Shown: positions 1-10,752, counted from the first letter of the stretch. The stretch is 64,000 bases of DNA from Ryuthela nishihirai (GCA_038380435.1 JAWZYU010000123.1:1-64000), one strand, 5' to 3'. Translations and numbers: made by a program. Notes: generated by a model from the sequence alone, not told the origin.

Positions 1-32
1 TTTATCAATGTTATCTAGTTGGTAGATGTTTA

Positions 33-563
33 GTTGGGTTGTTGTTCTACCTCTGAGCAGCACTTTTTTTACACACCATGGGCTAAATGGCCAGGTCACA
101 AGCACCCCGAAGGCTCAGAAAAGTTGGGGGAGAGGACCTACTGGAACAGCTGTTGGGAGACAGATGGTAGCGTTCCGTAAAGGCCATCCAACAGTTGGGT
201 TGTTTTACCTCTGAGCGGCACTTTTTTGCACACCATGGGCTAAATGGCCAGGTCACATGGACCCCGAAGGCTCAGAGAAAGTTGGGGGATGGAACCCACT
301 GGAACAGTTGTTGGGAGACAGATGGTAGCCTCCCGTCAAGGCCATCGTGTTCTTTAACGTGCACAGGGTATGGCTCTCCCGCACACGGGGCCACGGCTTA
401 ACGTCCCATCCGACGAACGGCGGCCTTTCCAAGCCCACCGGTGTCCCCTACTGACCGTGGGCAGGGCGGGGAATAAATCTCAACGCTGACCTAGCTGGGA
501 CTCGAACCTGGGAACTAGCAGATTACGAGCCTGGCGCGCTACCGACTCATTCATCCCCGCCCC
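33..563 (-). mobile_element. SINE-1 copy with two tail units
   Basis: Reading on the minus strand there is a degraded tRNA-like head (around 500-563), a body and two copies of the ~169-bp tail. The body has small deletions near 465 and the head is diverged (A-box region altered), so this is an old copy. No clear target-site duplication is visible. Confidence 0.85.
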
Positions 564-1204
564 CATAATATCTAGAGTCAGGTAGAGTAATAAATGCATA
601 ATTCTAGAGTGAAATATTGGGTTTAATTTTATAGTCTGCATATTTTAGAGTTATATTCAAAAACAGAATTGAAAATAAAGTTTCATGTTGAGCAAATCAC
701 TTTTAAAATTGAATTACAAAGACTTATAAAAGTAGTATTATTTAAAACTTGGTTAAATATAAAGATGATATAAACAGACGTTGCTTTATGGCACACATCT
801 CTCCTTGAGTAAGGAAAAAAAGTAAAAACAAGAATAATTAAAGCTTTGAATGAGTCAAGGTCATCTTATTGTGACCTTGGAAGAATTGAAATAGGAATTG
901 AACTTATTTAGAGAAAGGAAATTTTAATAATTGAAATGAAATTTATTATTTGTGAAAAGTTGCAAATTTCTAGAAGTGGTTGCAAAACTCTCAGATCCAC
1001 ACTTATACCAAATAAAAAGTCCGAATTTTTTAAAGAATGACATTAAGAAATGAAATAGGCCAAATATAAGATGCAAATAATGTATTTTGAACTAAATATT
1101 TTGAAGAAATTTGCATAATCTAAACATTTTCTAATTTAAGGATGCCCCATCTATCGGGTTTGGTCAGAAATACAATTCCGAAAAATTGAGAAAAGAAGGA
1201 AAAA
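564..1204. other. AT-rich DNA, no feature seen
   Basis: AT-rich sequence with no ORF of note, no recognisable repeat family and no tRNA-like boxes. Confidence 0.6.
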
Positions 1205-1335
1205 ATTTTTCTGCTGAGGTCCTGCCATCCTCTCAGATCCTTCTACTATGGCATATAAACTGACAGGCTTCTCTCAGACCTCTGTGGCAAGCAGCTGCTT
1301 GAGGGGATATTTATTTATTTATTTTTATTTATTAA
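1205..1335 (+). mobile_element. SINE-2 body, 5'-truncated
   Basis: It begins at the T-run before CTGCTGAGGTCCTGCC and runs through the CATATAAACTGACAGG block and the AGCAGCTGCTTGAGG block to a TTTA-rich tail. The tRNA-derived head present in other SINE-2 copies is missing, as expected of LINE-style 5' truncation. Confidence 0.85.
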
Positions 1336-1605
1336 CCCATTTCTTCCCAGGGTTGCGTACACGCAACACGAAGTTTAACATCACAAAATGCAGTCAAAAT
1401 GAACTTATTATACAAAACTCATCATGCATGTGTTAAAAGGCATTCACAGTCTCTCTTGTTTTTAATAATTTATTTCAAGTGTTAAAATATATTTAGTTCA
1501 ACTTTTATGTGCATATTCCTGAATGCTATCTATGTGGGATACACATGGATATTTTTTTTTTCTTGAACATATTAGACCCAGCAGTGAATAGCTCAAGTTC
1601 GTTCT

Positions 1606-2155
1606 GGGTTGTTTTACCTCTGAGCAGCACATTTTTGCACACCATGGGCTAAATGGCCAGATCACATGGATCCCGAAGCCTCAGAGAAGGTTGGGGAAGG
1701 GGACCCACTGGAACAGCTGTTGGCGAGACAGATGGTAGCCTCCCGTCAAGGCCATCCAGCGTGTTCTTTATCATTGGGGTGTTTTACCTATGAGCGGCAC
1801 TTTTTTGCCCACCATGGGCTAAATGGCCAGGTCACATGGACCCCGAAGTCTCAGAGAAGGTTGGGGGAGGGGACCCACTGGAATAGCTGTTGGGAGACAG
1901 ATGGTAGTCTCCCGTCAAGGCCATCCAGCGTGTTCTGTAACGTACACAGGGTATTGCTCTCCCGCACACGGGGCTACGGCTTAACGTCCCATCCGACGGA
2001 CGGCGGCCTTTCCAACCCCATCGGTGTCCCCTACTGACCGTGGGCAGGGCGGGGAATTTTGCGGAGATAAATCTCAACGCTGACCCAGCTGGGACTCGAA
2101 CCTGGGAACTATAGATCACGAGCCTGGCACGCTACCGACTGAGCCACCCCCGCCC
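1606..2155 (-). mobile_element. SINE-1 copy with two tail units
   Basis: Minus-strand SINE-1 with two tail units (1606-1940), the body and a near-complete tRNA-like head ending at 2155. The B box can be read in reverse complement near 2095. Confidence 0.9.
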
Positions 2156-2225
2156 TTTCTACAACAGGAAAATTATTTTTTATTCCATAAATTGCTATTT
2201 TCATCCCCTCCCTTTTCCTTTTCAT

Positions 2226-2289
2226 AACTGGTAGTGTCGTAAAGCGGAATCGGGAATTGCCGTGTTTGCATAAGATCGCAACAAAAGAG
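2226..2289 (+). repeat. 3' fragment of a GC-rich repeat, also at 22260
   Basis: The block containing GGAATTGCCGTG and TGCATAAGATCGCAACA is shared with the right end of the GC-rich insertion at 21790-22316. In both places it abuts the C-rich part of a SINE-1 tail (here 2296-2332). It is probably the 3' end of a small dispersed element. Confidence 0.6.
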
Positions 2290-2340
2290 AGGTGTCCAGT
2301 GGGTTCCCTCCCCCAACTTTCTCTGAGCAAGCAGTTCCAG

Positions 2341-2403
2341 GGGAGAAGAGAGCCAACTTCCATAGGCTTAATGTAAACTTTTCGATTGCAGCGCCCTCTA
2401 AAC
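2341..2403. repeat. Left flanking direct repeat (63-64 bp)
   Basis: This segment is repeated at about 2793-2855 with small differences around CCATAGGCTT versus CCATAGCG. The two copies bracket one SINE-1. Confidence 0.85.
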
Positions 2404-2790
2404 AGGGGCGGGGGTGGCTCAGTCGGTAGCGCGCCAGGCTCGTAATCTGTAGTTCCCAGGTTCGAGTCCCAGCTGGGTCAGCGTTGAGATTTATCTCTGC
2501 AAAATTCCCCGCCCTGCACGGTCAGTAGGGAACACCGATGGGCTTGGAAAGAGCGCCGTCCGTCGGATGGGACGTTAAGCCGTGGCCCCGTGTGCGGGAG
2601 AGCCATACCCTGTGCACGTTAAAAAACACACTGGATAGCCTTGACGGGAGGCTTCCATCTGTCTCCCAACAGCTGTTCCAGTGGGTCCCCCCCTAACCTT
2701 CTATGAGCCTTCGGGGTCCATGTGACCTGGCCATTTAGCCCATGGTGTGCAAAAAAGTGCCGCTCAGAGGTAAAACAACCCAACCCAACC
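2404..2790 (+). mobile_element. Full-length SINE-1
   Basis: It has a head with A box TGGCTCAGTCGG and B box GGTTCGAGTCCC, the body, one tail unit and the 3' AACCC-rich end. The head resembles tRNA-Met (TAGCGCGCCAGGCTCGTAATC), with CGT where the Met anticodon would be. It is flanked by direct repeats of 63-64 bp, far longer than the 9-22 bp TSDs of other copies. Confidence 0.92.
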
Positions 2791-2879
2791 AAGGGGAGAA
2801 GAGAGCCAACTTCCATAGCGTAATGTAAACTTTTCGATTGCAGCGCCCTCTAAACATGGCAAATTCGTGTATTGTAGTG

Positions 2880-3833
2880 AAACCACCTGACCTGGGAGAG
2901 TAGCGAGTTCCCTGTGTTATTTTTTCATTGCCGAGCAAGGTTTTCATTGGCTAATTTTACACGTGAGTAAAATTACATACACTCTGACTCTGAAAAATAT
3001 TCATTTCGAAAATTTCTCCTTCATGAGGCACCATCATAATTTTCTTTCCGTTTTGACATAAAATAACAAAAAGTTATCAGAATTATTTTAATTAAAAATA
3101 TCCTATTTTGTAAAACAGATAGCAGCTCTGCTGAACAAGAAAATTTTAATATTTTGGACATTCTACAATATATAATATATTATAACAAATTGAGATTTAT
3201 GTCTCAATATACAATAACATGTTCTATATAATTATATTTTATACAATTCTTCGTATTTTCAATAAATATCATAATGAGTTTTATACTTGTATAAACGTTC
3301 AACAGATGGCAGCAGGCACTTCTTGTATCAACCATAAAAAAGAATTACACTGTTAGAGCAAAGTGCAGAAGCCTATATTATATCGATGTCCTCCATGGAA
3401 CACAAACTCGCAATATACATTGTCTTATAATATATTCGTAAGATGATTAAATGTATTAATTTACATATTATTTTTAAAACTTCTACAAAATTACTCAAAA
3501 TAAACAAACAAAGGCTTTTCCAGTTATCGTAAAATGCACTCCTGAACGGGATAAAATACTCATTGAATAACTTTACGCTAAGCTACCACTGTAGGAAAAT
3601 AGCCATGATCGTTAGACAGGTTGAAACACTAATTAAATCACATTCATTAAATATTTGAAGACTAAGACAAACCATAATTGCAGTGTGCCAAAACGATTGC
3701 ACTGCGCATGCGCAGATCGCGCCTTACAGTTGTTTCTGTGGCTGTACACCAATCTGCCAGGATCTGGTTCTGAGAAGATCCGCCTAGCGGCGCCACTTAC
3801 GCTTAGTTAGAGCTCGACTTCTCCTTAGACCTT
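2880..3833. repeat. Left arm of a ~0.9 kb imperfect inverted repeat
   Basis: Much of this arm pairs with 4279-5210 in reverse complement. Matched landmarks include GCGCATGCGCAGATCGC, GGCGCCACTTACGCTT, TTCAACAGATGGCAGCA or its counterpart, and TAGCGAGTTCCCTG at the outer edge. Small indels and substitutions separate the arms, so it is not recent. It could be a foldback DNA transposon or an inverted segmental duplication. No transposase is seen. Confidence 0.8.
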
Positions 3834-3837
3834 TTTT

Positions 3838-3911
3838 GTTCTGAGTCCTCGGGATCCTTGTGACCTGGCCATTTATCCCATTACGTGCAAAAAAATTGCC
3901 GCTCAGAGGCA
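3838..3911 (+). mobile_element. SINE-1 tail fragment in the hairpin loop
   Basis: A short diverged tail piece, with the CTTGTGACCTGGCCATTTA and GCCGCTCAGAGG blocks, at the start of the 445-bp spacer between the two arms of the inverted repeat. Confidence 0.75.
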
Positions 3912-4278
3912 ACCACTTGCTGTTATTTAAATCAGGTAACAACAGCTTTCCAAAAGATATTTTATTGGAATTTCCTGATAACCATTTTCAATATATTTTA
4001 TTCTCTATATAGTTCACATTTTGAACAGGAGTTTATGCAAAAATAATTATATGGCTTTAGAAAATATTCATTGTAATATGTTTAAGTTCTCTTTAAGTGT
4101 TTCCTTTGAAATTTCTTATTAAAATATAAACTACCCATTTTATTTTAGTTTAAAATATATAAAGTTAATTTTCGTTCGTTTAATCTTCGAGTATCTCACA
4201 ATCGGAAGTCTGTATCGGGTACGTATCATTCGTGATATGTCAAATCTATCAACTACAGTTAGGAAATCTACATCAAAG

Positions 4279-5210
4279 AAGGTCTAAGGAGAAGAAGGTT
4301 AGCTTTGCAGAAGCGTAAGTGGCGCCGTTCTGCGGAATTTTACTGAAGCTGAACGTGGCAAATTGATGTACAGGCACAAAAACAACTGTAAGGGGCGATC
4401 TGCGCATGCGCAATGCAATCATTTTAGCCCACTGCAGCTATGATTTGTCTTACTATTGGTATATGTATTGCGATTTAACCAGTGTTTCCAAATGTCTAAC
4501 AGCCATGGCTGTTTGGTACAGTTGTAGCTGACCTTAAAGTTATTCAATGAGTGTTTTATCCCGTTCAGGAGTACATTTTACGATACCTGGAAAAGCAGTT
4601 GTATGTTTTTTTTTGAGTAATTTTGCGGAATTTTTAAGATTAATATGTAAATTAATACATTTAATCATCTTTTGAATATATATATAAGTCAATGTATGTT
4701 GCAGGTTTGTGTTCCCTGGAGCATATCGACGTACATTGGATTCTGCACTTTGCTCTAACAGTGTAATTCTTTTTTTATGGTTGATACGGGAAGTGCGTGC
4801 TGCCATCTGTTGAACGTTTATACAAGTAAAAATTCGGTATGATATTTATTTAAAATATCAGCAATTGTATAAAATATAATAATATAGATCATGTAATCGT
4901 GTATTGACACATAAATCTCAATTTATTATAATATATTAAAGGCTGTAGGTTGTTCAAAATATTAAAATTTTGTTCTTTAGCATAGCTACTACCAGTTTTA
5001 CAAAATTAGATTTTATTAAAGAAAATGATTACATTATTTCTTGGTGTTTTCTTTCTAAACGAAAAGAAAATTATGATTGTACCTCATGAAGAAATGAACA
5101 TTTTTCAGAGTCAAAGTGTATGTAAAATTAGTCTCGTGGTGTAAGCAATTGAAAATTTTGCTTGGCGGTGAAAAAATAATGCAGGGAACTCGCTCCTCCC
5201 CCTGGTACAC
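4279..5210. repeat. Right arm of the ~0.9 kb inverted repeat
   Basis: Reverse-complement partner of 2880-3833, separated from it by 445 bp. The small ORFs here (for example minus-strand 4540-4806) are not shared in a protein-like way between the arms. Confidence 0.8.
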
Positions 5211-5253
5211 AGTACAGACCATAGCACGTTCTTTTTCAAGGTCTGATAGGGTT

Positions 5254-5643
5254 TGGTTGGGTTGTTTTACATCTGAGCGGCACTTTTTTGCACACCATGG
5301 GCTAAAGGGCCAGGTCACATGGACCCCAAAGGCTCAGAGAAGGTTGGGGGAGGGGACCCACTGGAACAGCTGTTGGGAGACAGATGGTAGCCTCCCGTCA
5401 AGGCCATCCAGCGTGTTCTTTAACATTGGGTTGTTTTACCTCTGAGTGGCACTTTTTTGCACACCATGGGCTAAATGGCCAGGTCACATGGACTCCGATG
5501 GCTCAGAGAAGGTTGGGGGAGGGGACCCACTGGAACAGCTGTTGGGAGATAGATGATAGCCTCCCGTCAAGGCCATCCAGCATGTTCTTTAACGTGCACA
5601 TGGTATGACTCTCCCACACACGGGGTCACGTCTGAACGTCCCA
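5254..5643 (-). mobile_element. SINE-1 (host copy, left part) with two tail units
   Basis: Minus-strand SINE-1 interrupted in its body by an oppositely oriented SINE-1. It resumes at 6010-6122, where the head is cut off. Confidence 0.88.
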
Positions 5644-6009
5644 TCGCGGGGGTGGCTCAGTCGGTAGCGTGCCAGGCTCGTAATCTGTAGTTCCCAGGTT
5701 CGAGTCCCAGCTGGGTCAGCGTTGAGATTTATCTCCGCAAATTTATCCCTGCCCGCGGTCAGTAGGGGACACCGATGGGCTTGCAAAAGCCGCCGTCCAT
5801 CGGATGGGACGTTAAGCCGTAGCCCCTTGTGCGGGAGAGCCATACCCTGTGCACGTTAAAGAACACGCTGGATGGCCTTGACGGGAGGCCACCATCTGTC
5901 TCCCAACAGCTGTGCCAGTCGATCCCCTCCCCCAACCTTCTCTGAGCCTTCAGGGTCCATGTGACCTGGCCATTTAGTGCCGCTCAGAGGTAAAACAACC
6001 CAACCCAAA
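5644..6009 (+). mobile_element. SINE-1 nested inside another SINE-1
   Basis: A plus-strand SINE-1 (head with both boxes, body, shortened tail) inserted into a minus-strand copy. A 12-bp TSD, CTGAACGTCCCA, lies at 5632-5643 and 6010-6021. The tail lacks the A-run segment near 5978. Confidence 0.9.
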
Positions 6010-6122
6010 CTGAACGTCCCAACCGACGGACGGCGGCCTTTCCAATCCCATCGGTGTCCCCTACTGACCGTGGGCAGGGCGGGGAATTTTGCGGAGATAA
6101 ATCTCAACGCTGACCCAGCTGA
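6010..6122 (-). mobile_element. SINE-1 (host copy, right part)
   Basis: Continuation of the host element from its body to GACCCAGCTG, where similarity stops. The tRNA-like head is absent. Confidence 0.85.
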
Positions 6123-6382
6123 TTCAGTTGGGGGTCGTTCTCGTAAATAAGCTGAGTGAGCAAGAATCTCATACTATTTCAGGACCATTATTTGTGAGAT
6201 TTGACACCGAGCGTTACCATGGAGCAGTAACACCATGTCCAATGACCAATGCAGGCTTATATAATATCAATCAAACTTCCACCGAGAGCACGCAATTTAT
6301 AGAGGATCAAAAGGCGTAATCTCAACCACTGTTGATAATTTTTTTAAAAGGTTAGAAGTTCTTGTAAATTTGTTATTTAAGA
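6123..6382. other. Unclassified sequence
   Basis: It holds one 63-codon ORF (6128-6319, plus) with no recognisable domain. Nothing else is seen. Confidence 0.4.
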
Positions 6383-7230
6383 GGGCACAGGGCTTAATTG
6401 GTAGCGCACTAGGTTTGTTATCTGAAGTTCCAAGGTTCGAATCCCACAGAGGCAAGCGTTGCAATTTATCTCCGCAAAACTTCTGACCCTGCTCTCAGTC
6501 AGTACAGGACACAGATGGAGTTGAAAGACCACCGTTCGTCGGATGGGACGTTACGCCGTGGCTCGGTGTGAGGTGAAAACTATACCCTATGCAGCTGAAG
6601 AACACGTTGGGTGGCCTTGACGGGATGCTACCATCTAACTCCTTACAGATCTCCAGTGCGTCCCCCTAACTTTCTCTGAGTCCTCGGAGTCCTTGTGACT
6701 TGGCCATTTATCCCACTGTGTGGAAAAAAAGTGCCGATTACAGGTAAAATAGTCCAACCCATTAAAGAACACGCTTGATGACCTTGACTTGAGGCTACCA
6801 TCTTTCTCCCAACAACTGTTCCAGTGGATCCCCTCCCCCAACCTTCTCTGAGCCTTCGGGATCCATGTGACCTGGCCATTTAGCCCATGGTGTGCAAAAA
6901 AGTGCCGCTCAGAGATAAAACAACCCAATGTTAAAGAACACACTGGATGGCTTTGACGTGAGGTTACCATTTGCAAAACAACCCAATGTTAAAGAACACG
7001 CTGGATGGCCTTGACGGGAGGTTACCATCTGTCTCCCAACAGTTGTTCCAGTGGGTCCCCTACCCCAAACTTCTCTGAGCTTTCGGGGTCCATGTGACCT
7101 GGCCATTTAGCCCATGGTGTGCAAAAAAGTGCCGCTCAGAGGTAAAACAATCCAATGTTAATAAACACGCTGGATGGCCTTGACGGGAAGCTACCATCTG
7201 TCTCCCAACAGCTGTTCCAGTGAGTCCCCT
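6383..7230 (+). mobile_element. Diverged SINE-1 with multiple tail units (left part)
   Basis: An old SINE-1 with a head whose B box reads GGTTCGAATCCC, the body, and several tail units, one of them cut short (6928-6975). The LTR element inserted into its last tail units; the rest of the SINE lies at 11355-11615. Confidence 0.85.
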
Positions 7231-7832
7231 TGTGATGTTAACTCTTCGTTTGTCGGTCCCTCGGTTCGATCGCTATACGCGACGGGTGAAAGAGTCTTTC
7301 GGATAGAATCAAACGGTTTATTCACAATTGCAGAGACCCGATACTGAGGCTCCTTCCCAATAAATTAGTCCAACTTCAGGCTTTACTTAAAAATAACAAA
7401 GATTTATTTAACCTTCCAACGTACTTGCTGGACGAGGACATATGCTCAATTACATGGATTACAACAACACCAGCTTACTATGCCTGTTCAGCTGTATTTA
7501 CAGAGCCAATGCCGCTATTTCCAGTCGGCATTCCCCAGCTTTCCTAATTCTCGTCCGTCTCCTTCCGTAACTCGACCAGCTCTCCTTTCATCGTTGCCAA
7601 ACCCTTTCTTCCTTTCTTTTCTATGCCTCACCATCTGGGCGTCCGTTAGCCCTCAGGGACCCGGGTCACTTGCCAGCGGACACTAGCCGTTCCCTGTACA
7701 CTGCTACTGCAATTAACTTTCCAGATGTCGGGAGAGAGAGCCTCCCCGTAGCATATGACTATTTTGGCGAAATCTAAAATAAATATACACAGCCTGAACA
7801 AAAAAAAATCTAAAAAGGCCTCCAGCCTGACA
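7231..7832 (-). repeat. 3' LTR of the Gag-protease element
   Basis: 602 bp, TG...CA in the element's sense. The inner edge at 7833 onward reads GGCAGGGAGG on the minus strand, a short polypurine tract abutting the LTR. Confidence 0.95.
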
Positions 7833-8286
7833 CCTCCCTGCCAGAAGTCAGTAGTTAGTCCTGTTAACTGCTGACTAAAAAGTCAAGTTGAATGCTGAAA
7901 ATCAGAGTTCATTTTCGCATTAATCTTAGAGTTCACTGCCACAAAATACAGAGTTCTAAGTTGCTTCATGAATTCTATCAATTCTCTGCTAATTGGCACC
8001 TCTTTTACACATCTATGTACACTACACTTACATATAAAATAACTTCTAGGTATACTTCCGCTGACTGAGTCTAAAAATTGTCTTTTTGCTTCCAACAAAA
8101 AAAAAACCTGGTGACTGAAGTAGCTGTCCGAGAGTAAACAGTTTATAAATTAATTATCTAACTAACAACCGTCTTTGACTAAGGAATGCCATACCGGCGG
8201 TGTTCATCGTTCACAGGTGACATCCCATGTGAAAGGCTATGCACACCTTTCATAACTACCTAGATATCACCTTCCCGTACGTACCC
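7833..8286 (-). other. 3' untranslated region of the LTR element
   Basis: 454 bp between the Gag-protease stop codon and the 3' LTR. It holds only a 71-codon ORF without a recognisable domain. This is where pol, and perhaps env, would lie in a complete relative. Confidence 0.7.
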
Positions 8287-10362
8287 TCAGACTCTACAGG
8301 CTGAAAGTCGTCGACATTGGCGTCGGCCTGACCCATTGTTACCTCCAATTGCCATGTTCGCTCCCTCCCCTACATAATTTTGATCATCGTAGACATCGAG
8401 TCTGACAGATTGCTGCACATGTTTGGGCTGGGAGATAGGATGGCGCTGATTGGACGGTCTCCATGGAGCATACATTTCCCTGTTACTAACTGGAACTTCT
8501 CTACCTCTTTCATAGTAGCTTCCTCTATTGGCCCACGGCTCGTGGATTTTCCTCCTGAGGTTACCAGTTACCGGCCTTCTCTCCTTCTTTCTAATTAACT
8601 TACCATATGCTTCCACACTCAGAAGTACCTCCTTCCGCAGCTTTGCTACTACTGCGCATAGCACTTTACTTTCTCCGCCACTCACAGTGCTATTGTCTGT
8701 ACCATCAATCAAACTTAAAGGCAGCTCTTTTACCTCTGCCCTTATGGCATCGTCAAACGGCCCATGCAACAACAGATGGTCTTTTACCGGGTGCTTTTCT
8801 TCGTTCAGCATCCCCTTTCTGATTACTGTCAGTTCTGCCCCCGAATCCACGACTGCTCTAGCTGTCTGGTCGCCACATCTGACTCGAACCTCTTCATAAT
8901 CTACTGGGATACGTATCCCTCCCTGTCCTATTACTCGACTGCTTGGACTTGGCTTTGTATGTGTCGTAACCCTTCCTATTGTTGCCTCACAAACATCTTT
9001 AGAATTCTGATCCAAGGTGCTAACTTGGTACACCTGAGTTCGGTTCTCACGGTCCCCAGTTCTCAGTGGGCAATCTTTCATCAAATGTTCGTCAGATCTA
9101 CATTTATGGCACCTCCTTACCTTTGGGACATTTCTATATTCGGCTAAATTAACTGCCGGTTGATACCTTCTGCTCGAATAATTTCTCTCTGAGTCTATCC
9201 TCTGCTGGGGGGAAACAACACGTTCTGCATAATGTCTATGCCTTACCTCTTTAAAAGTTAGGACCTCTTTCGTTCCGTTTACACTGGCTAGATGGATTTC
9301 TGCCCACGTGGCTATTTCGTCTGCTTTTGCCCATGACTCTACCTCTTTCTGTACTACGTAAGCATGAGTGTCTTGAGGAAGGCTATCACGTAACTTATCC
9401 GATACTATCATGTCCATGAGCTCCTCAAATCTTGTCACCTTCCTACTGCGGACGTAGTAATCCCAGCTATTTCTGAGTCTCGAGGCTAACTGATTATATG
9501 ACTCATTCGGTTCTTTCGTGATAGTTTCAAACTTTCTCTTGTACGCAGAGGGAGTGAGCTTAAACTCTTTTAATACGGCCTCTTTAACTTTCTTATAATG
9601 AACAAAATCCTCTGCACTTAATTTTCGAAAAACGTGATTTGCATAATTACCATCTAAAAAAGAAACGATGACTTTGCCTTGAAATTCCTCTGGCACTTCG
9701 TATATCTTAAATCCCCTTTCCGCTGTCTCAAAGAGATTTATCACCTCTTCAGGGTTTTTAGGGCTTCCAGCTAACATATTTCCCAATAATTTTATATAAT
9801 TAGCCAGCCGCGCATCTGCTGGATTACTAGATACTGCCACCGTTCGCCCATCACCCCTCTCCTCGTTTGCATTCCTCATTTGCAGTTCCAGCATTCTATA
9901 CTCATGCTCTCTCTCCTTTTCTCTTTCTCTTTCTGCCGCCTCTCTCTCCTTTTCTCTTTCCCTTTCTGCTGCCTCTCTCTCCTTTTCTCTTTCCCTTTCT
10001 GCTGCCTCTCTCTCCTTTTCCCTTTCTGCTGCCTCTCTCTCCTTTTCCCTTTCTGCTGCCTCTCTCTCTTCCCTTCTCAGTTGCATCTCTAACCTCATCC
10101 TCTCTAATTCAAAATCATATCCAATCCTTTCTTTAGCTCTCTGCTTTCTGGTCCCGCTCTGCAGCATATCCGTATCGTTGTCATTGTCATCATCCCTCAA
10201 CCCTCTCATGTCTATCGCAGCATCAGACTCTCTGTCTATTGTCACCTCCTCGCCTCCCAGATCATTCCCTGAATAACCATCCTGCGCGCTATCCCTCTCT
10301 GTGACTATGAAGCCTCGCCGTAACTCATCCCTTTCCCTATCGCGACCGCTCCTAAGCTCCAT
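8287..10362 (-). CDS. Gag-protease polyprotein of the LTR element
   Basis: A 691-residue polyprotein expected to form the element's particle and process itself. Residues 95-158 are a highly charged repeat of the EREKEREAAE type, likely coiled coil. A Gag core follows at about 165-370 that looks like the SCAN-like capsid of arthropod Gypsy elements. A CCHC zinc knuckle (CX2CX4HX4C) is at 418-431, and an aspartic-protease motif DSGAELTVI starts at D506. The ATG at 10362 is the first of the long frame and has a favourable AAAATGG context. After the protease the frame runs into a basic Arg/Pro-rich tail instead of reverse transcriptase, suggesting a deletion joined in frame. No stop or frameshift is seen. 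It is a mobile-element gene; domestication is less likely because the LTRs and TSD are intact. Confidence 0.93.
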   Translation of the reverse strand: MELRSGRDRERDELRRGFIVTERDSAQDGYSGNDLGGEEVTIDRESDAAIDMRGLRDDDNDNDTDMLQSGTRKQRAKERIGYDFELERMRLEMQLRREEREAAEREKEREAAEREKEREAAEREREKEREAAEREREKEREAAEREREKEREHEYRMLELQMRNANEERGDGRTVAVSSNPADARLANYIKLLGNMLAGSPKNPEEVINLFETAERGFKIYEVPEEFQGKVIVSFLDGNYANHVFRKLSAEDFVHYKKVKEAVLKEFKLTPSAYKRKFETITKEPNESYNQLASRLRNSWDYYVRSRKVTRFEELMDMIVSDKLRDSLPQDTHAYVVQKEVESWAKADEIATWAEIHLASVNGTKEVLTFKEVRHRHYAERVVSPQQRIDSERNYSSRRYQPAVNLAEYRNVPKVRRCHKCRSDEHLMKDCPLRTGDRENRTQVYQVSTLDQNSKDVCEATIGRVTTHTKPSPSSRVIGQGGIRIPVDYEEVRVRCGDQTARAVVDSGAELTVIRKGMLNEEKHPVKDHLLLHGPFDDAIRAEVKELPLSLIDGTDNSTVSGGESKVLCAVVAKLRKEVLLSVEAYGKLIRKKERRPVTGNLRRKIHEPWANRGSYYERGREVPVSNREMYAPWRPSNQRHPISQPKHVQQSVRLDVYDDQNYVGEGANMAIGGNNGSGRRQCRRLSACRV
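9890..10080 (-). repeat. Minisatellite coding the charged repeat of Gag
   Basis: In-frame tandem units of about 30-39 bp, CT-rich on the plus strand, encode the Glu/Arg/Ala/Lys repeat. They probably vary in number between copies, and the plus-strand ORFs opposite are shadows. Confidence 0.85.
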
Positions 10363-10468
10363 TTTAGCTCGTACAGGCCTCTGCCGTATCTAACTACTTG
10401 CCCCTAGAGTAAGAGGATACTTACCTCCGATGCGATGACAGGAACGAACCGCCTCGTCAGTCTGCCAC

Positions 10469-10720
10469 CTGAAGCACACAGCCGGAACACTCTTGGCAGT
10501 ATCAGCCTTGCGTCGGTCAGCTCCCAGTGGATGTTGAACTTTTCCGTCCCCTTCACAGCTTTTTCCACAGTTCGAACGTGATGCCCGATTCTTCAGGTAT
10601 CTTCACAGCTATTCTATCGCCTGAAGCACACCGCAGGACACTCTTGGTAGTATCAGCCTTGCTCTGGTCAGCTCACAATGGATGTCGGAACTCTTCCGTC
10701 ACCTTCGTCGCTACTTTCAC
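10469..10720 (-). repeat. Direct repeats in the LTR-element leader
   Basis: Two imperfect ~100-bp copies start at 10469 and 10621 (152 bp apart), both with CTGAAGCACAC and AGTATCAGCCTTGC. They lie between the primer-binding site and the Gag start, where packaging signals usually sit. Confidence 0.75.
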
Positions 10721-10731
10721 CGCTGTTGCGT

Positions 10732-10749
10732 ATCCTGTCGACTGCGCCA
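10732..10749 (-). other. Primer-binding site, tRNA-Ser type
   Basis: Three bases inside the 5' LTR the minus strand reads TGGCGCAGTCGACAGGAT. It begins with the TGG complementary to a tRNA CCA end and closely resembles the tRNA-Ser primer site of Drosophila 17.6/297-type Gypsy elements. Confidence 0.85.
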
Positions 10750-10752
10750 CTT

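Noticed and set aside
2771..2790. Telomere-like repeat (AACCC units)
   Set aside because: Only two or three units, always at the 3' end of SINE-1; the expected arthropod telomere repeat is TTAGG.
4540..4806. 88-codon minus-strand ORF in the inverted repeat
   Set aside because: The matching region of the other arm does not keep the frame, so it is not under coding constraint.
8380..10136. Plus-strand ORFs of 70-127 codons
   Set aside because: They lie opposite the Gag-protease ORF, and the Phe/Leu/Ser-rich ones are the reverse of the charged repeat.
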